Positions 55,290-64,000 of a stretch of 64,000 bases of DNA are shown piece after piece. Under the pieces are notes generated by a model that saw only the letters and a list, made by a program, of their open reading frames with translations, made no database searches and had not been told where the DNA came from. Both the position numbers and the translations under genes were made by a program. Origin of the DNA: Rhodocyclaceae bacterium (lineage in GTDB: Bacteria; Pseudomonadota; Gammaproteobacteria; Burkholderiales; Rhodocyclaceae); contig VIKE01000010.1 of the NCBI GenBank assembly GCA_008080565.1, forward strand, positions 1-64,000, given 5' to 3'. The first letter of the stretch is position 1. Each line of letters opens with the position of its first letter.

Positions 55290-56207
55290 ATGAAAAAAAT
55301 CTTTCTGACCGGCTCCGAAGGCTTCGTCGGTCGCAATCTGCTGGAAGTACTGAGCCAGCGCAACGATTTTGTACTTTGCTCCCCGAGGCAATGTGACGTC
55401 GATCTGACGGACAGTACCGATGTCGCCCGGTGCGTAGATGCCTTCCAACCTGACCTGATTATCCATTCAGCAACCTCGAATACAGTTGGCAAGGGTTACG
55501 ACAGCAACGTGTGCGAACAGAATCTGCGCATGTTCTTCAATCTATTGCGCCACCGACCGCAAGGCTGCCTTATTTATACGCTATGTAGTGGATCGAGTTA
55601 CAACCGCGAGAACTGGGCCGAGAAGATGACCGAGGATTACCTAGGCGTTCACATTCCAGCGGACAGCCAAGGATTCTCAAAATTCGTCATCGCAAGCTAC
55701 GCAAAACATCTCGAGGACGTGGTCACCTTGCGATTATTTGGCATTTTCGGCAAATACGAGGATTATCGGTACAAGTTCATCTCCAACACGATTGCCAAAC
55801 GTCTTGCCAATATCGATGTGACACTGTTCAGAGATGCCATTTATGACTATCTGGACGTAACCGATTTTTGCAACATTATCGAGCAGTTATTTGACCGAAA
55901 CGTGCGCACAGGCGATTTTAATGTGACACCAGATGATTCGATCAAACTATCGCAAGTCATTGAAACAGTAGATCATTGCTTGAGAATCAACAAAGGTTAC
56001 CAAATCGTAAATCCTGGTCTTGGAAAAACCTATACTGGTTGCAACAAAAAACTCCGCGCAATACTCGACAACTTCCAATTCTCACCAATCGAAGTATCCA
56101 TCCGGCGACTGGCCAACCATTACACAAACAACAGACAGGAAATCGATTGCGATTCATTGAAGCAGGACCAATTGTTGCAATACGCAAAATCGATTAATAG
56201 CCCATGA
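55290..56207 (+). CDS. NAD-dependent epimerase/dehydratase (SDR), paralog 2
   Basis: FLTGSEGFVGRNLLEVL; co-linear similarity to the 50227 gene. Confidence 0.87.
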   Translation: MKKIFLTGSEGFVGRNLLEVLSQRNDFVLCSPRQCDVDLTDSTDVARCVDAFQPDLIIHSATSNTVGKGYDSNVCEQNLRMFFNLLRHRPQGCLIYTLCSGSSYNRENWAEKMTEDYLGVHIPADSQGFSKFVIASYAKHLEDVVTLRLFGIFGKYEDYRYKFISNTIAKRLANIDVTLFRDAIYDYLDVTDFCNIIEQLFDRNVRTGDFNVTPDDSIKLSQVIETVDHCLRINKGYQIVNPGLGKTYTGCNKKLRAILDNFQFSPIEVSIRRLANHYTNNRQEIDCDSLKQDQLLQYAKSINSP

Positions 56208-57259
56208 TTTCAAGCACGATGTACGAAGACTTTTCCCTTCTGGCCGCAGAAAATGAAAATTACGCATTTTTGCAGGGTAAACGGCTTTACATCACGGGGG
56301 CCACGGGTCAGATCGGCTGGTACCTCATCCGCTTCATATCTTTTCTCATCGACTCCGGAGATTTGCAATGTCAGCTAAGCGCTCACGTTCGCAACCAAGA
56401 GCGGCTTAGCGAGAAATACCCCGATCACGGGTCCCTACCCTGTCAATTCGTGGTCGCGGACGATGCGGCTCAGCATTTGGCAAAATACCCTTGCGACGTG
56501 CTCATTCATTGCGCTAGCAAAGCCAGCCCCAAATATTTCGCAGCAACGCCTGTCGACGTCATGGAGGCCAATGGAATTGTCACTCAAAGGCTCCTCGAGC
56601 AATTGCGCCTGCACAACCCGACATGTCGATTCGTATACCTCAGCACCACCGGTGTGACCGGCTTCATCCCCGATGAACAACGCCCGACATCTGAATCGGA
56701 TTACGGCCCCCTCAGTTGTACGGACTTGGGAAACTGCTATTTGGAATCGAAACGTTTTGGCGAAATGCTTTGCTTGGCCTATTTCCGCCAATATGGCATA
56801 CCCACTCTCGTAATACGCCCCTCGATTACTTATGGCCCGGGGTTCGATCTGGACGACGGACGCTCATATGCAGACTTTGTCCGTTCCCTGTTGTTGAAAA
56901 AGCCAATCAAACTCACGAGCGATGGCAGTGCAATTAGAAACTTCTTATACATTACCGATTTTATTTCCGGACTATTGCTTGTTCTAAACAAAGCCCCATC
57001 GGGGTCGGTATTCAATGTTGCGTCGCCTCACCCAGTAAGCATCCTCGAACTCGCAACCCTGCTCAACGACTCAGGACTTGATGAATCTCTGGGTCCGGTA
57101 GCGCATGCGCTACCAGAAGAAAATCGGATGATGCGGGTCAACTTTAAAAGCACAAACGCATCAGTCGACCAACTGAGCGGATTGGGCTGGCAGCAGAAAA
57201 TCCCCGTTCTTGCGGGTTTTAGAAAAACAATATTGCATTATGTGGAACAACAATCATGA
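56204..57259 (+). CDS. NAD-dependent epimerase/dehydratase
   Basis: 351 aa; LYITGATGQIGWYLIRF; YLESKRFGEMLCLAYFRQYGIPTLVIRPSITYGPG. Confidence 0.87.
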   Translation: MISSTMYEDFSLLAAENENYAFLQGKRLYITGATGQIGWYLIRFISFLIDSGDLQCQLSAHVRNQERLSEKYPDHGSLPCQFVVADDAAQHLAKYPCDVLIHCASKASPKYFAATPVDVMEANGIVTQRLLEQLRLHNPTCRFVYLSTTGVTGFIPDEQRPTSESDYGPLSCTDLGNCYLESKRFGEMLCLAYFRQYGIPTLVIRPSITYGPGFDLDDGRSYADFVRSLLLKKPIKLTSDGSAIRNFLYITDFISGLLLVLNKAPSGSVFNVASPHPVSILELATLLNDSGLDESLGPVAHALPEENRMMRVNFKSTNASVDQLSGLGWQQKIPVLAGFRKTILHYVEQQS

Positions 57260-58197
57260 CCATTGACGAACTCAAACAATCTTTTTCCAATGGACATATT
57301 GGAAAGCCAGAATTTATCGAAACCGCGTATGAAAAATTCCATAAAATTCTGTTTGAATACGCATCCAACATTAACAATATCGACATCAAGGAAATCTGCA
57401 TTGACGGAACCGGTGTCATATTTACCATAAGAAGTACCGGAATCAAGATTCGTTGCCAGCTCGGCGACCATCGATCCCCACCGATTGAAACGTTCAATTT
57501 TTCCGACTTTGAACCCGCCGAATCGCGGATGATGGAAAAAATGTTTGATGGCCACAAGACTTTTTACGATATTGGAGCGAATATTGGATGGCATTCGCTC
57601 AATATTTCTGCCAAATCACGAAACGCCAATTTTTATTGTTTCGAACCCATTCCAAAAACTTACGGGCAACTCACTGACAACATCCGTCTCAATTGCGCGG
57701 ATAAAATATCGGCGTTTAATATTGCACTTTCCGACAAAGTCGGCGAACAGAAGTTTTACTACTACACAGCCTGCTCTGGAAATGCATCTGCGACCAACGT
57801 CTCCGATCGCGCAGATGTCGACGAAATTGTTTGCCAACAGACAACGCTTGACACATTTGTTCACGACAATTTATTACCCCCCCCTGATTTCATTAAATGC
57901 GATGTTGAGGGCGCTGAGCTAATGGTAATTAAAGGCGGGTTAAAAACAATAAACACACACCGTCCAATAATTATGGCCGAAATTCTCAGAAAATGGTCAT
58001 CCAAATTCAATTACAATCCAAATGAGATATTTGAGCAGCTCTACTGCGCTGGTTATCTTGCCTTTACGACGGATGGCACCGATCTCTTTGAATTTGAAAA
58101 AATGACCGACTCCACCAAGGAAACCAATTTTTTCTTTTTGCATTCAAACCAGCACAAAAGACTTATACATCAATACAAGAACGAAGCAAAACAGTAA
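57256..58197 (+). CDS. FkbM-family methyltransferase
   Basis: 313 aa; FYDIGANIGWHSLNIS, FIKCDVEGAELMVIKGG. Confidence 0.9.
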   Translation: MTIDELKQSFSNGHIGKPEFIETAYEKFHKILFEYASNINNIDIKEICIDGTGVIFTIRSTGIKIRCQLGDHRSPPIETFNFSDFEPAESRMMEKMFDGHKTFYDIGANIGWHSLNISAKSRNANFYCFEPIPKTYGQLTDNIRLNCADKISAFNIALSDKVGEQKFYYYTACSGNASATNVSDRADVDEIVCQQTTLDTFVHDNLLPPPDFIKCDVEGAELMVIKGGLKTINTHRPIIMAEILRKWSSKFNYNPNEIFEQLYCAGYLAFTTDGTDLFEFEKMTDSTKETNFFFLHSNQHKRLIHQYKNEAKQ

Positions 58198-58237
58198 TAA
58201 CCAAAAAAATCTTTGGCATATTCCGCGCTAAAAATAA

Positions 58238-61200
58238 ATGAAGCCTATACAAAACACTGGTAATTTCTGCTTTTCGGCAAATCGTCCACGGTCCATAAGC
58301 CAAAGTGCCGGCATGCCGTTTTATATATTTGCCCCAGACTACCGAGAGACATCGGGTGGAATTCGAGTTTTACACTATCTCTGCCACATATTGAACGAAT
58401 TGGGAGAAGAGGCATATATACTCAATGCAAAAGAAGTCTCAAAAACTCTTCGCACTCCCCAGCTGACCTTTGCCAAGCTTGAAGAGCATTATGCTGCCGG
58501 TAGAAACCCAGTAACCGTCTATCCTGAAATCATCCATGCGAACCCGGCCAGTACTCCGGTAGTTGTTCGCTGGTTACTGAATGTTCCAGGTCACTTGGGT
58601 AAGCCCATCGAATTCGAAGAAAAGGACCTGATCTTCTTTTATGAGGCTTGGTGCCTCCCCAAGGGTAAAGAAGGCTTACCGCTTTTTATTCATCCGGTGG
58701 TCGATGCTGTTTTTAATAACGCAGACAATCCTGAAGACTCCAATCGTGAATTTGAGTGTTATTACGCCAACAAATACCATCTTGGCCGCAAACCGATTCT
58801 GCCTGAACACAGGAACTTGATCAGCTTAGGCCAAGAGATTAAACGTACGCCAGAAGAAATTGCAGGGATTTTGCGCAAAGCCAAGGTGCTCTATTGTTAT
58901 GAGCCGTCGGGCATCATCAGCGAAGCACAGGCTTGCGGCTGCCCAGTCCTATTGATTCAATCCCATTATTTCCCCCTCCCATCGGACGACACCCATCATC
59001 GGATTCCGGGTCTCGCAATTTATGGTGAAGAAAATGCGTACGAAAAGGCGTTATTAACCCTTCCCCAGATTACTGAACGGCATTCTCGAAACCGGGCCGA
59101 CTCTTGGGAAATGGCAATTCAGCTCATTCAAAAAGTGTACGAGGCCCAACGCGATCTGGAAGAGAGTGGCAAGCCACTCGTAAATAATGGCCAAAAACTA
59201 TGGACATTGAGCAAAGATGAACGCGTATCCGCTTTAGATCAGCTTAGGGAGTTTTATTTAGATAGCGGTCTTTATTTCAAAGACATCAACGACTCAGAAC
59301 CGCTGAGCCCGGGTCTGGAACAAAGCCACGTACGCCGATCATCCGTTTCCAAAACCCAACTGGACCGTGCGCACCAAGTTTGGCTCGACAAGCGTGGATT
59401 TATTGAAACCGACACCCTTTTTCTGGAGGTCCCGCACAACGCGAACGGTTCCTTGCACAGCGAATTCAAGCTTTTGATTCGCCTTGGCGCCTCTGATAAT
59501 GCCTTACTTGCTGACACGCTAGATGCGCTGTCGCAGCAAATTGATGAGCGTTGGATACTTGACGTTGTTACCGAGTTACCAAGCCCAGACGGTATTGACG
59601 AGGTTCCGAATATTCGCTGGCACACAGTGGAATCTCTCAGCTTGGCAAAGCAGCGTATAGATGATCTGGTTGCCGCCTCACCGTGTAAATGGGTAATTGA
59701 ACTTCCCGCCGGGGTCCGTCCAGATATTTTGTATTTGGCACGATTAGTCAAAGAAATAGAACGTTCACCGGATACGTTGGCGTTTTATGTCGATGACGAT
59801 TGTTGCGATGAAACAGAGACTCGCGTTTCCCCTCGCTACAAACCTCGGGTCAATCCTGCCTACTTGCAGTCAGTCGATTTGGCAGGACCTTTGTGCGTAA
59901 GCAAAAAATGCTGGATGGCCTCAGGGGGTGCAAGCACTGAGTCCACGAGTCCTTGGTATGGCCAATTAATCCGTATTGCAGACAGATTTGGTTGGCAGTC
60001 AATCGCCCATGTTCCCGACATATTGCTCACGTATTACAAGAACTTCCCCAGCAACCCCGAATCATGTACTAGCGCCCTAGCTGAATCACTCAAGGCCAAG
60101 GGGATTGCTGCCGATGTTCAGTACCTGACCAATGACAGCTGGGAGATTCACTACAACCCGGCAACATACCCGGCAATTACAGTCGCTGTATTATCACAAG
60201 GACAACTAGAGTTCATTATTCGTTGTGTTAACAGCCTTATTAAAAACACTCAGTATCCTGATTTTGAAATAGTAATCGTCACCCAACCCCTCGCAGGAGA
60301 CCCCGATTACTACAGCTGGCTAAAAGCCGTTCAGGAACGCGCAGATGCCCCCCGTATCAGGGTGGCATTTACGCTTGGTGGCTCAAATTATGCTGCCCTT
60401 TGCAACCAGGCAATTGCTGCGGCTGCACATGAATTGGTGGTATTGCTACGCGAAGAAGTCGTCATTGTGCAGGACCGTTGGCTGGACGAACTTTCACGAG
60501 CATCAATGTCTGAGAGCGTTGCTGCCGTTTCACCGCTAATCCATCATGCAGGGAATGCGCAGATCGCCGCTACCGGTTGCGTATTTGGCATGATGGGCGA
60601 GTTTGGATCACCCTTCGCCAGTTCGGCCGCACTCGGTGACGATGGTTACCTGAATTACCTGAAGGTCACTCGAGATGTCGCGGCCCCTCCATCGTCGTGC
60701 ATGTTGGTTCGCAAAGGGAGCTATCAGAAAGTTGGAGGCATGGACGATGAAGCCTATGGAGACTATTGCGGCGAAATTGACCTCGGTCTCAGATTTCGCA
60801 ATGAAGGATTGCGATGCTTGGTTCATCCGAGAGCTAGCGTGGTATTTGGGGGCGAAACAAGCCACTACGACCTTGGCAAGCGCCTGCTTGCACTTTCATT
60901 CAAGCGAGAGGCCAGTCGAACCCTTCGGAAGCGCTGGGGAACGCGCTCAATCAAAGACCCCTATTGGAACCCCAACCTCTCACTACTTTCGCCCACCCCG
61001 CTTCCTGAGACGGAGTTTCGTGCCCAATGGCAGTATATGCCAAGTGATAAACCACGAATTTTGGCCAACCCTCTAGGGAACGGACAAGGGGATTTCCGGG
61101 TTACATCGCCATTGACTGCTGTCCGTAAGGCAGGATTGGCAATGGAGTGTGTTTGGCGACAAAAAATCAGTGGCGTTGCGCGCTACTTCACTGCCGCCGA

Positions 61201-62050
61201 AATTGCCCAACTTGACCCAACCACAGTAATTATCCAGAACTATATCCATGATATTTCCTTGGCAGCACTGGATGATTGGCGTGCATCTAGCACGCGGCCA
61301 TTTATTGTTTACACGTTGGATGACCTAGTCAATGACTTGGATCTCACCAACCCATTCCGTAAACACATTCCGCCAAATGCTCGATCTCGCTTCAAGTACG
61401 CCCTTGAACGATGCGATCGACTGGTGTTGTCAACCGAATACCTTGCCGACACCTACCGACATTTCATTGCCGATATCAAGGTTGTTCCTAACCGACTGCA
61501 AAAGGAGGTATGGCTTCCGCTCACTAACCAGAAACGAACGGGAGACAAACCTCGCATCGGATGGGCCGGTGGCTCAACCCACCAAGGTGATCTTATTTTA
61601 TTGAAAGAAATCATTGAACAGACTCGAAGCGAGGCCGATTGGATATTTTTTGGCATGTGCCCCGACGAGATCCGCCCACTCTTGGCCGAATATCACGATC
61701 TGATCCCCTTTGACGACTACCCCGCCTATCTGGCCTCACTCAATCTCGATATCGCCGTTGCACCACTAGCCCAAACCCCATTCAATCAAGGCAAGAGCAA
61801 TCTACGCCTGTTGGAATATGGCGCGCTTGGCATTCCCGTCGTTTGCACAGATATCGACCCTTATCACAACAGCCCGGCCTGTCGTGTAGCTAATACCCCA
61901 AACGCGTGGATAGCAGCGCTACGCGAGAGAATCCACGACCCGGAAGCACGTGAACATGAAGGGAAGGCAATGCGCGAATGGGTGCTGCGCCACTACATGC
62001 TTGAAGATCATCTGGAAGAGTGGCTAAAGGCTCATCTACCAAGCCAATAG
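58238..62050 (+). CDS. multi-domain glycosyltransferase (GT4-like/GT2-like/GT4-like modules)
   Basis: 1270 aa; N-terminal ETSGGIRVLHYLCHILNELG, central TVAVLSQGQLEFIIRCVNSLIKN, C-terminal RIGWAGGSTHQGDL / NLRLLEYGALGIPVVCTD. Confidence 0.88.
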   Translation: MKPIQNTGNFCFSANRPRSISQSAGMPFYIFAPDYRETSGGIRVLHYLCHILNELGEEAYILNAKEVSKTLRTPQLTFAKLEEHYAAGRNPVTVYPEIIHANPASTPVVVRWLLNVPGHLGKPIEFEEKDLIFFYEAWCLPKGKEGLPLFIHPVVDAVFNNADNPEDSNREFECYYANKYHLGRKPILPEHRNLISLGQEIKRTPEEIAGILRKAKVLYCYEPSGIISEAQACGCPVLLIQSHYFPLPSDDTHHRIPGLAIYGEENAYEKALLTLPQITERHSRNRADSWEMAIQLIQKVYEAQRDLEESGKPLVNNGQKLWTLSKDERVSALDQLREFYLDSGLYFKDINDSEPLSPGLEQSHVRRSSVSKTQLDRAHQVWLDKRGFIETDTLFLEVPHNANGSLHSEFKLLIRLGASDNALLADTLDALSQQIDERWILDVVTELPSPDGIDEVPNIRWHTVESLSLAKQRIDDLVAASPCKWVIELPAGVRPDILYLARLVKEIERSPDTLAFYVDDDCCDETETRVSPRYKPRVNPAYLQSVDLAGPLCVSKKCWMASGGASTESTSPWYGQLIRIADRFGWQSIAHVPDILLTYYKNFPSNPESCTSALAESLKAKGIAADVQYLTNDSWEIHYNPATYPAITVAVLSQGQLEFIIRCVNSLIKNTQYPDFEIVIVTQPLAGDPDYYSWLKAVQERADAPRIRVAFTLGGSNYAALCNQAIAAAAHELVVLLREEVVIVQDRWLDELSRASMSESVAAVSPLIHHAGNAQIAATGCVFGMMGEFGSPFASSAALGDDGYLNYLKVTRDVAAPPSSCMLVRKGSYQKVGGMDDEAYGDYCGEIDLGLRFRNEGLRCLVHPRASVVFGGETSHYDLGKRLLALSFKREASRTLRKRWGTRSIKDPYWNPNLSLLSPTPLPETEFRAQWQYMPSDKPRILANPLGNGQGDFRVTSPLTAVRKAGLAMECVWRQKISGVARYFTAAEIAQLDPTTVIIQNYIHDISLAALDDWRASSTRPFIVYTLDDLVNDLDLTNPFRKHIPPNARSRFKYALERCDRLVLSTEYLADTYRHFIADIKVVPNRLQKEVWLPLTNQKRTGDKPRIGWAGGSTHQGDLILLKEIIEQTRSEADWIFFGMCPDEIRPLLAEYHDLIPFDDYPAYLASLNLDIAVAPLAQTPFNQGKSNLRLLEYGALGIPVVCTDIDPYHNSPACRVANTPNAWIAALRERIHDPEAREHEGKAMREWVLRHYMLEDHLEEWLKAHLPSQ

Positions 62051-62078
62051 CCATGAGCCAAAATTTCCAAAATTTTTC

Positions 62079-62105
62079 TAAAGTTATGCCTAGCCTTGCC
62101 GTAAT
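62079..62105 (+). promoter_or_regulatory. sigma-28 (FliA) flagellar promoter upstream of flagellin
   Basis: TAAAGTTA-N11-GCCGTAAT, close to consensus TAAAGTTT-N11-GCCGATAA. Confidence 0.85.
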
Positions 62106-62202
62106 GGACTTGTCAGCGAAATAAATCGCCGTACAGAAAGGGTCGGCGGAAAGCCTGACCGCCAGTAACCGACCTAAAGTACATTGCCATCAGGAGATCA
62201 AA

Positions 62203-62889
62203 ATGTCACAAATCAACACCAACAACTACTCGCTCAACGCACAAAAGAATCTGGCCAAGAACTCCCTAGGACTTTCTTCCGCCCTTGAGCGTCTCTCGTC
62301 CGGCCTGCGAGTTAACTCTGCCAAGGACGATGCATCAGGCCTCGCCTCCGGCATTCAAATTGATGCAGCAGCACGTCAGACAGTGGTTCAAATCCGCACA
62401 TTGGGCGACACCATTTCTGCGGCTCAAATCGCAGACGGTGCGCTCGCCGTTGTAGGCGATATCATGGCGCGCGTTATTGAATTGAATGCGAACTCAGCCA
62501 CTTCTGCCTCAACTTCAGCCGAACGTAATTTGCTGTCGGCTCAAGCAACGGCCATTCAAACAGAAGCCAATGCCGCGATTGCCGTTTTCGGCGGGACAAC
62601 TTTCACCTCAGTCGCCGTCACAGGTTCTGAAGCCGCAAGCAGCTCTCTCGCAACGGTTGCAAATGCACGGATCACTCAGGGTGCTACCATTAATAATGCT
62701 CAGTTTTCGATCCAGGCAAAACAAGCTGCCTACGAAAATCAAAAGGCTGCTCAAAGCCGCATCATGGATGCTGACTTTGCTCAAGAAACTTCAAATCTGT
62801 CACGCTTCCAGATTCTCCAGCAGGCTGGTACCGCCATGGTCGCTCAGGCCAATGCGATCCCGCAAAATGTGCTGACTCTGTTGCGTTAA
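62203..62889 (+). CDS. fliC: flagellin (short, D0/D1 with minimal central region)
   Basis: 228 aa; SALERLSSGLRVNSAKDDASGLA N-terminus, NLSRFQILQQAGTAMVAQANAIPQNVLTLLR C-terminus. Confidence 0.97.
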   Translation: MSQINTNNYSLNAQKNLAKNSLGLSSALERLSSGLRVNSAKDDASGLASGIQIDAAARQTVVQIRTLGDTISAAQIADGALAVVGDIMARVIELNANSATSASTSAERNLLSAQATAIQTEANAAIAVFGGTTFTSVAVTGSEAASSSLATVANARITQGATINNAQFSIQAKQAAYENQKAAQSRIMDADFAQETSNLSRFQILQQAGTAMVAQANAIPQNVLTLLR

Positions 62890-62913
62890 ACGGCTGCTGC
62901 CTCAATCTCGTAG

Positions 62914-62949
62914 AAAGGTGCGGTGGCTTGCAAAGGCCTCTGCACCTTT
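62914..62949. terminator. hairpin between fliC and flaG (terminator/attenuator-like)
   Basis: AAAGGTGC ... GCACCTTT inverted repeat. Confidence 0.5.
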
Positions 62950-62966
62950 GTCGTTAGGAGCAGAAA

Positions 62967-63344
62967 ATGAACATAGACACAACTAATGCGAGTTCGACTC
63001 CACGAGTCGCGTTGCCGGAGTTTGCCGCGACTGAAGTACGCCAGCAAGGCGTTCAGGCAAAAGCACCTGAAGCAGCAAAAACCTCTCAGGCAATAGAAAA
63101 TACGGACAAAAAAGCGCCAGACAAACTTGAGGTCAAGCGAGCCGTTGAAAAGATTTCTGATTTCATCTCATCAAGGCAATCTGAGCTCAATTTCTCAATT
63201 GACGACGCCTCAGGTTCGCAAATTGTTAAGATCATGGATACCCAAACCAAGCAGGTGATCCGGCAGTTTCCATCGGAAGAGGCCGTGGCAATCGCCCATG
63301 CGCTGGACAAACTTCAGGGCCTTTTGATCAAAGATAAGGCTTAA
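62967..63344 (+). CDS. flaG: FlaG family protein
   Basis: 125 aa; LNFSIDDASGSQIVKIMDTQTKQVIRQFPSEEAVAIA. Confidence 0.92.
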   Translation: MNIDTTNASSTPRVALPEFAATEVRQQGVQAKAPEAAKTSQAIENTDKKAPDKLEVKRAVEKISDFISSRQSELNFSIDDASGSQIVKIMDTQTKQVIRQFPSEEAVAIAHALDKLQGLLIKDKA

Positions 63345-63374
63345 CCACTAACTACCTGAGAGAGGAAAGTCGCG

Positions 63375-64000
63375 ATGGCCACCTCCAGTTCGCTGGGAAT
63401 CGGTACAGGTATTGATTTGAATACCATGCTGACCAGTATCATTACTGCCGAGCGAGCGCCAATAACCGCGCTGAATACCAAGATTTCGGCGACCAACAAC
63501 ACGATTTCCCTCTACGGCACTCTTAAATCCAAGCTGGATGCACTGCAAACTGCGGCAGACACCTTGCAGTACCCTTCCCGGCTTTCTGCTCTAAGCGCCA
63601 CTTCGAGTGACACCACTGTACTCAATGCCAGCGCTGCGTACACCGCGTCAGTAGGCAGTTATGGACTGGAAGTAACCCAACTGGCAAGTGCGCAAAAAGA
63701 CTTCACTGCCGCTTATGTATCAGGCACGACCTTTGGCCCCGGCGACCTTAATTTCACAGTTGGAGGAGTTGCCGCAACCACTATAAGTCTCACCAGTTCG
63801 AGCTCTTCGTTACAGGAAGTTAGCGACGCCATCAATAATGCAAAAGTAGGCGTGACAACGACCGTTATCACCGATTCAACAGGCAAGCAGCGCATGGTGC
63901 TTACCGGTGATAAATCGGGTGCTGGAAATGATTTTTCTCTAACTTCGACGTTGACTGCATCGGGTAGCCAAGCGTCTCTGGCGAGCTTTGACACGACAAC
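63375..64000 (+). CDS. fliD: flagellar hook-associated protein 2 / filament cap (5' part, truncated by window end)
   Basis: Translation from ATG 63375: MATSSSLGIGTGIDLNTMLTSIITAERAPITALNTKISATNNTISLYGTLKSKLDALQ; open to window end. Confidence 0.92.
   Translation, partial: MATSSSLGIGTGIDLNTMLTSIITAERAPITALNTKISATNNTISLYGTLKSKLDALQTAADTLQYPSRLSALSATSSDTTVLNASAAYTASVGSYGLEVTQLASAQKDFTAAYVSGTTFGPGDLNFTVGGVAATTISLTSSSSSLQEVSDAINNAKVGVTTTVITDSTGKQRMVLTGDKSGAGNDFSLTSTLTASGSQASLASFDTT

Noticed and set aside
1-64000. CRISPR arrays, transposases, prophage modules
   Set aside because: No direct-repeat/spacer arrays, transposase ORFs or phage structural genes were recognised in the window.

Overview
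The window looks like a chromosomal segment of a betaproteobacterium, probably Rhodocyclales and Dechloromonas/Azonexus-like; this is inferred from gene content and no search was run. It has two accessory blocks separated by housekeeping-type genes. Block 1 (~1.9-39.4 kb) reads as a peripheral-to-central pathway for aromatic amines and 4-hydroxyphenylacetate. It contains a TTQ aromatic-amine dehydrogenase operon (aauBEDA-like) with two c-type cytochromes, an aldehyde dehydrogenase, a DUF1302/DUF1329/RND/YCF48 envelope module, a complete homoprotocatechuate meta-cleavage operon (hpaG1G2E, two adjacent hpaD paralogs, hpaFHI, gabD), a TRAP transporter, and a six-subunit phenol-hydroxylase-type diiron monooxygenase (dmpKLMNOP-like). 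The monooxygenase sits where the flavin-dependent HpaBC hydroxylase would be expected. An 18-bp palindrome (consensus TCACTAACATGTTAGTGA) recurs at five promoters across these transcription units, next to a MarR-type hpaR gene. Block 2 (~41-62 kb) is one long, tightly coupled operon. It starts with a GGDEF protein, continues through CDP-sugar genes (rfbF, rfbG, a disrupted rfbH), a YerE-like TPP enzyme, an aldolase, three radical-SAM enzymes, sugar C-methyltransferase, SDR and FkbM genes, and a 1270-aa multi-domain glycosyltransferase. It ends immediately upstream of flagellin/flaG/fliD and is probably a flagellin (or surface) glycosylation island making an unusual branched sugar. A 37-bp dispersed repeat (CCACGGTCAACCGGAAA...GCCCAAAAATGAAATG) occurs in several copies, some inside coding sequence. 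Two tRNAs are visible: initiator tRNA-fMet and an atypical tRNA-Thr(UGU).
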